64,000 nt of DNA, from contig OX336348.1 of assembly GCA_946902875.1 (NCBI GenBank), forward strand, positions 11,557,741-11,621,740, read 5' to 3'. The notes beneath the pieces are model-generated. The model made no database searches and was not told the DNA's origin. It was given only the letters and a program-made list of their open reading frames with translations. Position numbers and translations under genes: made by a program. The DNA is from Nematopogon swammerdamellus. Taxonomy: Eukaryota; Arthropoda; Insecta; Lepidoptera; Adelidae. This document shows positions 19,901 to 30,953 of the stretch, piece after piece (the stretch's first letter is position 1; each line of letters starts with the position of its first letter).

Positions 19901-20748
19901 CAGCGACGACGTAATCGTTCTTATGCAGCAGAATTTATTAGCGCCTCAATTGCTAGGTACATGCCACGAATTCAAAGCGATATCACAGAATAGAGAAGAG
20001 TACTCGCGATATGAGCCGGATGTGTCCGGCGTCTCACCAACTGTGCACAATGTCATGCAATGTTTATTCCCGCGCGTGCGGCTCCTTGTCATGGCTGTGT
20101 TCCTGGTACTTTTTCAAATTATGCGCTGTGCTGTATGGTGCTGTCTCGGCATTTGCGCCAACACACACACGCGCGTGGACAAGTACATGTGTATTGTATG
20201 CACTAACACATCTTTGGCGCAGAGCTGAAGTATTTCGTTCGTCGCCTCTAAGGACCCCTCTCGCACCACCTCCCCGCGCCGCACCGCCGCCGGCTCGCCT
20301 CCGCGCCGCCGTGCGCCGTTCGCTTTTGGTCTATAATGTTCTCTGATCAGTTTGGATGGACTTTTTTTAAATTTTCTTTCATGGTATTTTGAATTTTTTT
20401 TTTCTTTACCTTCAAGATAATTAAGTGAGGCGGTGCTTCACTTGCTTCACCTGGATAAATGCCACTGGTATCAACCCTTCAACGTCGATCAACGAGTATT
20501 GCGGAAGAATCGAATCTTCTGCCCTCAACCGAACCTCTAGCCGACATCCGGAACCAGAGACGGCGAAAACGTCTGACTCAACAAGGCGAGATGCGGGCGA
20601 TCCTGTGGTGAGTGCGATTGGCTCTTGTACTCCCAGGTATCTCGCATAATCTCTCCTTATCCAACTGACCTCCACTCTTTAGGCTTTGCATCGCGTTAGA
20701 GAACTTTCGTTGTAGATAGGCTTTACCGGCCGTACATAGTTAGTTAGG

Positions 20749-21462
20749 ATGGCTCAGGAAGGAAATTATAAAATCGTCCTAGATATGTTGCCTGCATACG
20801 ACGGCAACCGTAGGCGATTACACTTTTTCATCCGCGCGACGGAACGCGTTCTGTCCCGCGTAAACTTAGATCCTGCAACAATAGCGTGTTTTATAACAAA
20901 CAAGCTATCAGGAAAGGCACTAGATGCCATCGCCCACGAGCTAGACCCAGACTCGTGGGATAAAATCAAAGCAGCTCTCCAACGCAGGCTTTGGGAGGTG
21001 CGTTCTGATACCCAACTAATGCGACAACTCTTGGGGACAGTAAAAAGAGAAAGTGAAAACTCAGAGCACAAAAATCATGGCTAAAAAATCCTAGAATTAA
21101 TGGATACCCTAATGTGCATCGGTACGCACCCGGACAAACACTTTTATGAAAACATGGCCATAGAGCAGTTTACTATACACCTAGAGCAATACATCTCAAT
21201 AGGAGTGCGGATAGGTCAACCAAAAACGCTTATGGAAGCAATGAATCTAGCAACCAAAAGCAATCTAGCAAAAGAGGAAATGAAGGCACAATATGCACAC
21301 ACTGAAAGACAAGCGTATGCTGCCGCGCAAACCCCTCCTGACAGCAAAAACAAAAAAACGCAAAAATACACCCGCTTCCCGCAGGCCCCTGAATGGGCCC
21401 CTAACAAAAACACCTCAGACGCCACCATGCGTTCGGCTAATAGACCTAGTCATAATTGGTAA
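20749..21462 (+). pseudogene. Errantivirus gag, interrupted
   Basis: MAQEGNYKIVLDMLPAYDGN is followed by helical sequence (FIRATERVLSRVNL, CFITNKLSGKALDAIA, LRQLL-like region). It is typical of errantivirus gag, which lacks CCHC knuckles. A TAA at about 21082 breaks the frame; the same frame resumes and runs to 21462. About 237 codons in all, shorter than the usual 350-450. Confidence 0.65.
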
Positions 21463-21649
21463 CCAAATAAACTTAACTACCAAGACTCACAGGAAAATCA
21501 GAACAACGAGGAACAATCCTCTGACGATATTAAAGACTATGACCTGACAGAACAGACGGATCAAAATTTTTACCAGCGCGACGGTTCCAACGTAATAAAA
21601 TAATAAAGCTAAACTATCTATCGAAACCACAACAGCCATAGATTTTTAT

Positions 21650-22062
21650 AAACGAAGCAAACGCAAAATTCTTAATTGATACCGGAGCCTCACACTCAAT
21701 GATTTCACCGACAGTAATTCGCGAATTGCAACTACAGCAATATGTCGTACGTGAGCAGTTCCAAGTAAAAACCGCACACGCTACCTCGCGACACAATGAT
21801 GTCATTTACATTCCGTTGCCACCTGTGTTTAAATCCGAAGAACAACATAAGTTTTTCATATTTGAATTTGACAAACAATACAAAGGCCTTTTAGGGTTAG
21901 ACATCTTAAACACTTGCAATATAGACCTAGAAAATAGAGTTTTAAAAACAAAGCATTCTGAAATACCTTTATATTTGGATTACCCGCGAAAGGAACTCTC
22001 AGTCGAACCTAACTGTGAAAAAATGGTTACCATAACGTCTAATTTGTACATATGGCACATGC
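21650..22062 (+). pseudogene. Errantivirus pol: aspartic protease remnant
   Basis: FLIDTGASHSMISP has the DTGA catalytic motif at 21678-21689, followed by a beta-rich stretch and YKGLLGLDIL (the flap and second-half motif of retroviral proteases). The frame is open to 22133 but the sequence ceases to look like pol after about 22060. Confidence 0.7.
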
Positions 22063-22254
22063 ATTCACAACGGGCGCACACGGAAGAAAGGACTCATCCT
22101 ACCAAAAGGAATCGTGGTAGTCAAAAAGGGTAAATTCCACACGATGCTACCCAATAACACTTGCGAAAAAAGATTAATAAATAATGACACCCCGGTACAC
22201 CTTACACCATATAGTGGCACTCCTAACACGACCCGACGGTATAAAATGTCCGCT

Positions 22255-22671
22255 TCAATGGACGCAGACATAGAGCAAACTCACGCAGGTATCCACCCAA
22301 ACCAAGAAACAATTAAAGTTATAAAAAGATTTCCAATCCCAAAAACACCAAAAGAAGTAAAATCAATCATAGGATTAATAGGATATGACCGTAAATTCAT
22401 TAAAGATTTCTACCAATTAACCAATCCTATGAAAACATATTTGAGAAAACATGCAAAAGTCCTACGTACCCCCGAATTTGTAAAAACTTTCGAAACATGT
22501 AAACATATCTTAACAAATTCACCAATGTTACAATATCCTGATTTGAAAAACCCTTTTATTTTAACTGCATTAGACGTAGTCCTGGGAGCTGTCCCTTCTC
22601 AAGGCACTGTTGGCTCAAGTAAGCCAGTAATATATGCCTCATGCACTCTCTCCGAAACAGAACAAAGATAG
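22255..22671 (+). pseudogene. Errantivirus pol: end of RT and RNase H start, internal deletion
   Basis: IHPNQETIKVIKRFPIPKTP, EVKSIIGLIGYDRKFIKDF and MLQYPDLKNPFILT are the RT-connection/RNase H region of gypsy-type pol (HP.K...I..FP.P...KE...LGL..YYR.FI). The catalytic RT core that should precede it is missing, so protease is followed almost directly by this piece. It ends at 22671. Confidence 0.75.
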
Positions 22672-22709
22672 AAAAAATTACTTTAAATAAAAATTAGAAC
22701 TCGGAAAAC

Positions 22710-22958
22710 TTGACCTTTAAGGTAGGGGAAACTGTATATAAAAGATTAGCTAAAACAGCAAGAAGCTTAAAGATTGAACCGTTATTCGAAGGACCTTACA
22801 AAATAATTCGTTTTCACCGCAATAACATTGCCGAAATAATTGGGAAACACCACAACGCTAAACCCATACGAGTACACTATCGACTCTTACCAAGAAAACC
22901 CATTGTTTCAGGTTTAACTCCGGCGGAGCCATCTTGCTCCTCGCATCAGCCTCCGTGA
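22710..22958 (+). pseudogene. Errantivirus integrase C-terminal end
   Basis: FKVGETVYKR, then FEGPYKIIRFHRNNIAEI, is the GPF/Y-type module at the C-terminus of gypsy-group integrases. The zinc-binding and catalytic integrase domains are absent. It overlaps the beginning of the env reading. Confidence 0.7.
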
Positions 22959-24607
22959 AAATCCAATCCCTAGATAAACATCATGGTATTCTCATCCTGA
23001 AGCAAGCGACAGCATACCTTCAAACAGATAATTTCAATCTAGTGTGTGTGTATAATATCACCGATATACGAAACACCTTATCCAAATTACGCGAAGTATT
23101 CGCATCAGTAAAAAATCAAGAAACAAAATACGCAGAATCGTACAATGCGCATAACTTGCACCGAAAACATATAAGCTACATGTTACTTAGCGCTATAAAT
23201 AAATTACAATACCTTTCACCTGTATTAACGCGATTCCGCAGAGGCTTAATAAACGGCCTGGGAACTGTTATAAAAGCAATTACGGGAAACTTAGATCAGT
23301 GAGACGCAGAAAAGATTAATAAACAAATAAACAACCTGTGCGCTCAAGTAAATAACATTAACCTGAATGGAAAGGAAAACATTAGGTTAGCAAAAAGTGC
23401 TATCAACGAATTCGAGATTATGCTGTGTGTAGTAAAACGAAACCAGCAGTCAATTAACGACGTATTATAAGAACAGTTAAAAATAGTTAATACATTAGAT
23501 TATAGTTTACATTTCCTGAATTCTTATACACAAATAAAAACTAGCTTAATTTGAATGCACGAAAAAATATTAGTTTTAGAAAGTGCTGTAACATTCGCAC
23601 AAATAGGTATTTTGCACCCTAGTATAATTGCACCAAATGATCTTCTTAAAGAATTAGCTAAAATAAATACAGATCAGTTTACTAGACAAGTATACGAGCC
23701 AATAATAGAAAATATACATTTGATTGAGAAATCTATAGAAATCAAAGCCTATAGCAGTAGTCATACTCTGACCTTCATACTAGAAATTCCTCTAGTAGAC
23801 CGCCGGCAGTATGATCTACTTCATCTCTATTCCATCCCAAACCAAAACAACATTGTCATAATCCCACACTCCAAATACCTTGTCCTGGGAAGTGCTGAGT
23901 TTGCACATCGAGAAGAACCCTGCAAAGCACTCACCGACGACGATCAGCTGTGTAAGCACCTAGCTAGACTTACTACCTACTCAGCAGAATGGCGATTGCG
24001 TCGTACAACTCATCAGTCACCAGACACCTACCAACTGCACGAGCGCAGCGCTCTACATGGAACTCGATCAAGGTCACATCGAGCAGACACGAGATAACAG
24101 CTGGCTAGTGGCCTACCGCACGAGGAAATTATCAAATCTACATGTGGACGAGATATAACGTATGCAAGAACCATCGGATCAAACCTTATAACCCTCACCA
24201 AAGATTGTCAGATTGAACTTCTAGGAAAAACGCTGAGAACACACAGCAAGGAAATCTTCACCAACGAGTACATTCCGTTACCTAAACAACATAATATAAC
24301 GACAAACACTACACGTAAAATACACATCGACATTGAAAACATCCAGTTCGACCGCCTCCACCAGATACAATATCAATGGAATGAGATACCTCAATCAAAC
24401 ATAATAGAAACCCCGACTTTAACATAACCACAAACATTAGCTGGTACACACTAACCCTGTACGTTATCGGAATATTAGCCGCCGCCTACATACTCTTCCA
24501 AAGATTCAAACCGAAATATCAAACAAGGACACAGAAGAAAGAAGACACCGACGGAGTCAACACATTGAATGCACACCCAACTGCTTCAGTCCTTAATGTC
24601 ATTCAAT
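22934..24607 (+). pseudogene. Errantivirus env (baculovirus F-like), broken
   Basis: One frame can be followed from 22934 to about 23970 with in-frame stops near 23300, 23468 and 23552. It contains a basic cleavage-type site (RFRR) followed by a hydrophobic segment (GLINGLGTVIKAITG), the arrangement of F-like envelope proteins of errantiviruses. A hydrophobic transmembrane-like segment (LTLYVIGILAAAYILF) lies near 24450-24500, just before a short cytoplasmic tail. Frame changes occur after 23970. It is not a functional gene as it stands. Confidence 0.7.
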
Positions 24608-24718
24608 AAATCTACAAACAGCACACCCACTGCAACGACTTCAAGAACCGAGGACTTCAAAGGACCGAGGACGATCCTGAAAGTATCCCTACGACGACGT
24701 CTCCAGCATACTTTCATC

Positions 24719-24731
24719 TTAAGGAGGGAGG
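24719..24731 (+). promoter_or_regulatory. Polypurine tract of the errantivirus
   Basis: AAGGAGGGAGG immediately precedes the 3' LTR, in the place and composition expected of the plus-strand primer. Confidence 0.75.
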
Positions 24732-24945
24732 AGTTATGTGCCCAGCAGCGGGCGATTCCCGCTGACGATGCAGACGACTTCCGAGGACAGCACCTCGCCG
24801 GCCGCCTGCATTGTTCTCTTCAACGAAGACTCCAATATAGTTAGTTAGTCTGTAAGCTATCGCCGATATGAATAGAACTCTGTAATTACTTTGAATTAAT
24901 TAAATACTTTTTTAAAATCAACTAACCGGTGTCGACTACATAATT
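24732..24945 (+). repeat. Errantivirus 3' LTR
   Basis: 214 bp; by eye identical to the 5' LTR. Followed by CAAG and then the continuation of the X1 element. Confidence 0.9.
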
Positions 24946-25937
24946 CAAGAAAACTTAAAATAAAACGTTGCACTGCGGGTTGTAATAATCCCCCTAAATA
25001 TTTTCGCGTGGACCTCGCCAACATCCGAGGTCTTCGCGCAAACTTGGTTGCCGTCTCCCATCACCTGGAGTCGGCAAGACCACATTTATTGTTCTTGATG
25101 GAGACTCAGATCTGCCAGCCAGCAGACTTCGCCGATCTCAATGTTCCGGCCTATACACTATTTGAACGCTTTATGCCCAAAAGTGGTGTCTGCCTTTATG
25201 GCCGATCTAATGTCTCCGTCAAGAGATTGTGCCATGTTGAGGACTCCTGATTCCCAGTAATATGGGTCCGCGTGAATCTTCCCCACGTGGTGAGAATCTA
25301 TGCGGGCCTGTATCGCTCGCCTAACCTTGGTGTCAACGAGACGGTTGCATTCTTTGAGCACCTCAGCAGAGTGACAGACAAACTGCTTTGTGAGCTTCCT
25401 ACGGCTGAAATTGTGATGGTGGGCGACTTCAACGTCGAACATAAGGAATGGCTTGGGTCCACCGTCACCGATCACTCCGGCCGGGAAGCTTATAACTTGG
25501 CCATATCCCACGGATTGTCGCAGATGGTGTCGGGATTTACACGCATACCTGACAATCCTGCGCACAAGCCTACCTTGCTGGACCTTGTGCTGACTTCCGA
25601 ACCTACATGATACAGAGTTAGTGTCAAAGCTCCCCTCGGGAGCTCTGATCACTGCCTAGTGTCCTGTACAGTGCCGACTGTGTACTACGCGAAAACGCGC
25701 GAGCCCAGCACTCGCACAGTCTGGCACTATAAGTCAGCAAAATGGGAGGAATTCCGATCCTTTCTGGGAAGTTTCCCTTGGAAAGAGGTCTGCTTTGTCT
25801 CTTCGGATCCATGAACGTGCGCTGAGTCTATTGCCGAACTGGTGCAGCAGGGTATGGAATACTTTATTTCATCTTCTGTTGTACCAGTGGGCGGTAGCCA
25901 CAAGCCATGGTTAAACCGCCTATGCCGCATGGCTGTA
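24946..25937 (+). pseudogene. Family X1 split copy, piece 2: endonuclease
   Basis: VDLANIRGLRANLVAVSHHL, METQIC, YRSPNL, GDFNVEHKEW, SLVLTS-type and GSSDHCLV segments follow the endonuclease of the intact 988-aa protein residue by residue. In-frame TGA stops at about 25248, 25608 and 25812 disable it. It ends at NRLCRMA, where the CR1-like element begins. Confidence 0.9.
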
Positions 25938-26018
25938 TTCATATTCATATTCGTTTATTGTCCATAATAACCATGCACTGGTATGACAAACATTTTATAA
26001 ATTTACATAAGCACAAAC
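25938..26018 (-). other. CR1-like element, 3' terminal 81 bp
   Basis: On the minus strand: ...GTTATTATGGACAATAAACG, then AATATGAATATGAATA. It contains AATAAA and the short terminal repeats typical of CR1/Jockey tails. The gypsy element begins at 26019. Confidence 0.75.
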
Positions 26019-26150
26019 TGTAATATTTGACGGTAGTTTGCAACTTTTTATATATGCACTGCAACATTTCTGTAACGGAAATACTCACTCGCATTAAACG
26101 CTTGAAGAAGAAACGTGGCTTTGTTATTTGCTCTGCTGATATATTTTTCT
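26019..26150 (+). repeat. Gypsy 5' LTR, 132 bp
   Basis: TGTAATATTTGACGGTAG...GCTGATATATTTTTCT. Very short for an LTR. It is followed by GGCGACGAAGAT, which (with the preceding T) is the likely primer site; I cannot assign the tRNA. Confidence 0.85.
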
Positions 26151-26204
26151 GGCGACGAAGATAAAACAAACGAAATAGTATTGGTGTGCAGGTTGTGCGT
26201 GACA

Positions 26205-29138
26205 ATGTCGGTTGGAAAGATCGGAGAGTTTAATGTGCACACGGACAATTGGACAGTTTACGGTGAGAGGCTGGAACAATATTTTATAGTTAATAAAGTG
26301 GACGAGACTTTGAAGGTACCGACACTCATAACGCTGATGGGTAATGAAGCATACGAGCTCTTTGTTAATTTGTGTACTCCGAAGAAGCCGGCTAGTTATT
26401 TATACAATGCTCTCATCAAAATAAAGACGGACCATCTCCAACCGCCTCCTTCGTTTTTGGCGGAACGTTACAAATACCGGCAGAGAAAGCAGGAACACGG
26501 CGAGTCTATCGCGCAGTACGCAGAAGTTTTAAAGAAAATGTCGAGATTTTGTGAGTTCGCAGCATGGCTGGACGACAGTTGACGAGACCAATTCGTGTGC
26601 AGGATTCAAAGTGAGCTCATTCGTCAAAGACTATTTGCTGAAGAAAAGATCACGTATGCACAGGCCTTCAAGCTAGCAGTGACCATGGAAGCGGCTGAAA
26701 AAGACGCAGCAGAAATCGGGGGCAGGGGCATACAACAACTGCGGCGGAGCGACGTCAGCGGCGGAGGAGGCGGGAGCGGCGAGGCGGAGTGTCACAGGTT
26801 GATGACCGCAAGCGCACGCGCTCCCACCCACACCCACCAGGGGGCGCGCGGACCGGGACTTCGTTCGACCGACGCACCGCAGAGGGCGCGAGGGCAGAAA
26901 CAACAACGTGAATTGACAGTGACAGATACGAGTAGAGGTTATAACGGCGGCACGGGCAGCGCGGGCGGCAGCGGGACGACTTGTTTGTGTTTAGTTTGCG
27001 GAAGCACGAGAGGGCACACAACGGTGCAGTGCAGATTCCGTACCTACACTTGCAAGAAATGTTTGCGTCCGGGTCATTTGCAGCGCATGTGCGACCAAGA
27101 CAGGGGTGCGCGCGGGCACCCGGTCGCCAGCCACAACGTGACCGCAACATGGCAGGAAGACGACAACGGCGAGTCGTCCGACTCGAGTTCAGCGGCAGCG
27201 GAGGTAACAACTGCAGTACCGTTGTACAACATGGCGAATATACCAAGTGTGAGAGACTGCAAACCCTTTATGCAAGTTCTGTGTGTAAACCAGGTTAACA
27301 TTGAGTTTGAGATAGATACAGGCACCCCGGTCACCTGCATAGGGCGGGAAATGTACAACAAATATTTCTCAAATTGTCATCTTGAAAAAAGTGATCTGTA
27401 CCTGAGTTATTATACGGGCGTAACGGCTAAAGTCGACGGCCGATTCACACCAAAGGTACAGTACAAAGAACAAAAGGTAAAACTAGATATGTATGTTGTA
27501 CGATTAGGCAAAGTACCGCTACTGGGTAGGCAATGGCTCCAGGCCCTGAACATATTGAAACCAATAATAAATTGTCATAATGCAAGTGCGTGTAAATTTA
27601 ACTTAGAAACTTTTATGTGCAGATATGGTGATGTGTTTGAGAACGGGCTGGGTCGGTACACCGGCGGGCCCGTCACCCTGCGGGTACCGGAGACTGCGGC
27701 GCCGGTTTACATGCGCGCACGACCGCTCGCCTATGCGCTGAAGGAGAGGGTGGAGCGGGAGCTGGAGGCGCTTGTGCAAAGTGGTATCTTAACACCTGTC
27801 GAGACTTCGGAGTGGGCCACGCCCATCGTGCCGGTTATCAAGAGATCAGGAGAACTGCGAATTTGTGCCGACTACAAAACAACGGTAAATAAGGTAATCG
27901 AAGTTGACCGTTTTCCTGTGCCGCGAGTGGAGGACGTCCTGGCGAAGTTGCAAGGAGGGAACCGATTCAGTACCATTGATTTGTCGCAAGCTTACGCTCA
28001 GTTTGAACTCGATGAGGCATCAAAAAAATTCACAACCATCAATACACACAAAGGCCTCTATCAATACAATCGATTAGTATACGGGCTGAGTTCCTCACCG
28101 GGAATTTTTCAAAGAAAAATTGAGCAGTTGTTTAGTGATCTACCGCATGTAGGAGTTTTTCTCGACGATATAATAGTGACAGGCCCGGACTCGGAGAAAC
28201 ATTTAAAGACATTAGACAAAGTGTTTGAGCGTCTCACTAAATATGCCCTGAGAGTACGTAAAGAAAAATGCTTTTTCTTTCAGGAATCAGTTAAATATCT
28301 AGGGTTCATAATAAGTAAAGATGGTATAGAAACATGTAAAGACAAAGTAGAAGCCATTGAAAATACACCAGCCCCAGCGAGTGTATCGGAGTTACGGGCA
28401 TTCCTCGGCCTGGTGATATACTATGCTAGGTTCATTCCGGACGTCAGCACTATCTTATCCCCTTTATACCAATTACTGAAGAAAGATAAAGAGTTCATTT
28501 GGAGCAAGAAATGTGAGGAATCATTTGTAAAAATAAAACGAATGCTCGTTTCCAGCTCAGTGCTGGCGCACTACTCGATGGAGCTGCCTTTGTTCTTGAC
28601 GACGGATGCCAGCTCTGTGGGCGTCGCCGCGGTGTTGTCTCACGCCACGCCGGAGGGTGAGCGCCCCGTGGGATACGCTTCACGCACGCTCACATCGGCG
28701 GAAAAAGGTTACTCCCAAATTGATAAAGAGGCGCTAGCCATAATGTTCGGGATACGCAAATTTCATCAGTACCTTTATGGTCGCGAGTTTAAATTGAGAA
28801 CGGACCATAAAGCTCTAGTTTCAATTTTTGGGGATAAAGCAGGGATCCCAGTAATGGCCGCCAGTAAACTTCAACGTTGGGCCGTTACGTTGGCTGGGTA
28901 TGACTATAAGATTGAGTATGTAAATACAAAATCCAATTGTGCAGATGGATTATCCAGGTTACCGGCATATGTAAAGAGAGATAAGGAAAATAAGGAATAT
29001 ACATATGTAAATTTTGTAGAAAGCGGTCTGCCCCTCCGTCACACAGATATTAGGCAGGCCTCAAGCGTAGACACATGTTTAAGCATATATACACAGATAT
29101 GTACAATCAGGTTGGCCAACAACTTGCCCAGAAGATGA
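26205..29138 (+). pseudogene. Gypsy gag-protease-RT-RNase H, one in-frame stop
   Basis: Gag starts at ATG 26205 (MSVGKIGEFN). TGA at 26580 interrupts DDS*RDQFVCRIQSELIRQR, a motif that is continuous in related gags. Then CLVCGSTRGHTTVQC and CKKCLRPGHLQRMC knuckles (about 26995-27090), protease DTGT (27316), RT with LRICADYKTTVN, STIDLSQAYAQFEL and FLDDIIVTG (28160), then RNase H (TTDASSVGVAAVLS, RTDHKAL). Around 29105 a one-base shift ends this frame at 29138 while the correct sense continues into the integrase reading. GC-rich and AT-rich coding blocks alternate. Confidence 0.85.
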
Positions 29139-30390
29139 ACTTAAAGCATATTTTATACGCAAAAGCGAAATCTACGTAGACTCAGGGTGCATTATGTGGG
29201 GATACCGAATGATAATACCGGAAAAATACAGAAAACAAATTTTACAAGAACTACATAGTGGACATCTAGGGATCGTAAAGACAAAAAGCGTAGCCCGAAG
29301 TTATGTATGGTGGCCAGGAATAGATCTCGATATTGAGCGTGCGTGCAGGGAGTGCCAGGCGTGCAACGCGGAGGCGGAGGCACCACCGCGCGCGGCGCCG
29401 CAGCCGTGGACTCATCCGCCGAACCCGTGGACTAGGTTGCACATGGATTTCTTTAAAATATCAGGCTTAACTTTCTTTACGCTCAAGGATGCTACTACCA
29501 AGTGGATAGAAGTATTCGAAATGAATAATGGTACATCGGAAAAAGCTGTTATTAAAAAACTAAGGGAAACTTTTGCTCGTTTCGGGATCTGTACAGAGCT
29601 GGTATCGGATAATGGACCTCCATTCGACAGTAAAGAATTGGCCGAATTCGCTCAAAACAACGGGATAAAAATGACTTTTTCTCCTATTTATCACCAATCT
29701 TCAAACGGGTCGGCCGAAAACGCAGTAAAACTAATAAAAAAGGCATTGAAGAAAGCGACTAGGGAACACATAGATTTCGATAGAGCCTTACAAACATATC
29801 TGTTAGCGTACAGGAACTCGGTGCACAGCACCACGGGCGAGTCCCCGGCGGCGCTGCTGCAGCGACGGCGACTGCGCTCGCGGCTCGACTTGCTGCAGGC
29901 GGACCGCGACGCACTCGTGCGCACCGCGCAGGCTAAGCAGGTAGAAGCAGCCGGCGGTATCCAACGCTCCGTCGGTGTTGGAACCGAGGTATGGTCAAGA
30001 AATTATGGCAGGAGAGATAAGTGGCAAGGGGGCCAGGTACTGGATCGGCTCGGTTCTCGCAACTATATCGTGAGACAGGAAGACGGGCACACCGTTAAAC
30101 GGCACATAGATCAGATTCGTAGGCGGGCTCGATATTCTGACGTGGCCCTCCCGCCGGAGGAACCACTACACAACGAAGTACCCGCTTCACAGACACCGAA
30201 TAGGGAACCGTTATCGCCTTCACAACAGGCATCGCCGGCTCTCGCTCCAAGTCCAAAACCCACTCCATTACATTCTCCGAATGCTGATCGGATTGCTGGT
30301 GCAGTTGTGACGGACACGCCGGTGTCCCGCCCTCAGCGATCCAAGCGTGCCGCCAAGCCGGTACAACGATACGGATTTGAATTTGATTAA
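29110..30390 (+). pseudogene. Gypsy integrase, displaced by a frameshift
   Basis: HH-CC domain (HSGHLGIVKTK, CRECQACN), then core: HMDFFKISG (first Asp), VSDNGPPFDS (second Asp) and SSNGSAENAVK (Glu). It ends with a GPY-like VKRHIDQIRRRARY region and a proline/serine-rich tail. It is open from before 29194 to 30390, but joined to RNase H only across the frameshift near 29105. In this family gag-pol is normally one polyprotein. Confidence 0.85.
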
Positions 30391-30553
30391 CAAAATGGTT
30401 TAGTTTCATTATAGATTACATTTTCCGTTTTGTTTAGTTTTGCTTTTCGAAATTTATGATTTATGATTTAGCTTTTAGATTTAGATTTAGGTTACATTTT
30501 TAAATTATAAGATGTACAGTATGCGCCTTTGTTTTGTTAGATAAGTGTGGGGG

Positions 30554-30685
30554 TGTAATGTTTGACGGTAGTTTGCAACTTTTTATATATGCACTGCAAC
30601 ATTTCTGTAACGGAAATACTCACTCGCATTAAACGCTTGAAGAAGAAACGTGGCTTTGTTATTTGCTCTGCTGATATATTTTTCT
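30554..30685 (+). repeat. Gypsy 3' LTR, 132 bp
   Basis: TGTAATGTTTGACGGTAG... to TATATTTTTCT; one mismatch with the 5' LTR. Confidence 0.85.
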
Positions 30686-30953
30686 TTCGATATATTCAAT
30701 TTCCTAAAATTTCCAAATTCCTTACATAGCCACTCAACTAATAAATAATCATGTGAGTACATTACATATAATCTCTAATTGAAGTAAACATTTCTTTTTT
30801 CCTTTTTCCTTTTAGCGCACACTAAATATTAAAGCATCCATTATACACATAAATATATCGTCTTCATAAAGCAGTACAATTAAATCATGTCAATTTAATA
30901 AGGTGTGTATTTAAAAAATAATAATAATAATAAAATCTTATAATAAAAATAAA
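30686..30953 (-). other. CR1-like element, part of the 3' UTR
   Basis: AT-rich, no ORF. It lies between the gypsy element and the long palindrome. Its order and composition fit the CR1 3' UTR, but only its position supports this. Confidence 0.5.

Larger units (their letters stand above)
18628..20467. mobile_element. hAT-like non-autonomous DNA transposon, 1840 bp
   Basis: Ends CAGTGGCGG and ...GCCACTG are inverted over about 7 bp and flanked by a perfect 8-bp duplication GTATCAAC (18620-18627 and 20468-20475), the hAT signature. It lies between the primer site and gag of the errantivirus. Contents: seven 100-bp tandem repeats, GC-rich blocks, a duplicated segment (19632-19720 and 19785-19850) and a hairpin near 19873. 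No transposase. Confidence 0.85.
18235..24945 (+). mobile_element. Errantivirus-like LTR retrotransposon, defective, with env
   Basis: Two 214-bp LTRs that I read as identical (18235-18448, 24732-24945), starting AGTTATGTG and ending CATAATT, with a tRNA-type primer site after the left one and a purine tract before the right one. Flanking 4 bp are CACG (left) and CAAG (right), a likely duplication with one change. Remnants run in the order gag, protease, RT/RNase H end, integrase end, env, the gypsy/errantivirus order. All frames are broken, and most of RT and integrase is missing. A hAT-like element lies in the leader. Confidence 0.85.
26019..30685 (+). mobile_element. Gypsy/Ty3 element, K02A2.6 (mag)-like
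   Basis: 132-bp LTRs (26019-26150, 30554-30685) differ by one base (A/G at the sixth or seventh position). Internal gag-pol in one frame has one stop and one frameshift. A G-rich tract (GTGTGGGGG) precedes the 3' LTR. No env. The domain order is gag, CCHC x2, protease, RT, RNase H, integrase. No convincing target duplication was found (flanks CAAAC and TTCGA). Inserted in the 3' UTR of the CR1-like element. Confidence 0.85.

Noticed and set aside
24946..25940. Treating the endonuclease at 25008-25812 as its own short element
   Set aside because: Both edges join in sequence and residue order to pieces 17599-18234 and 60520-62571 of the same X1 copy.
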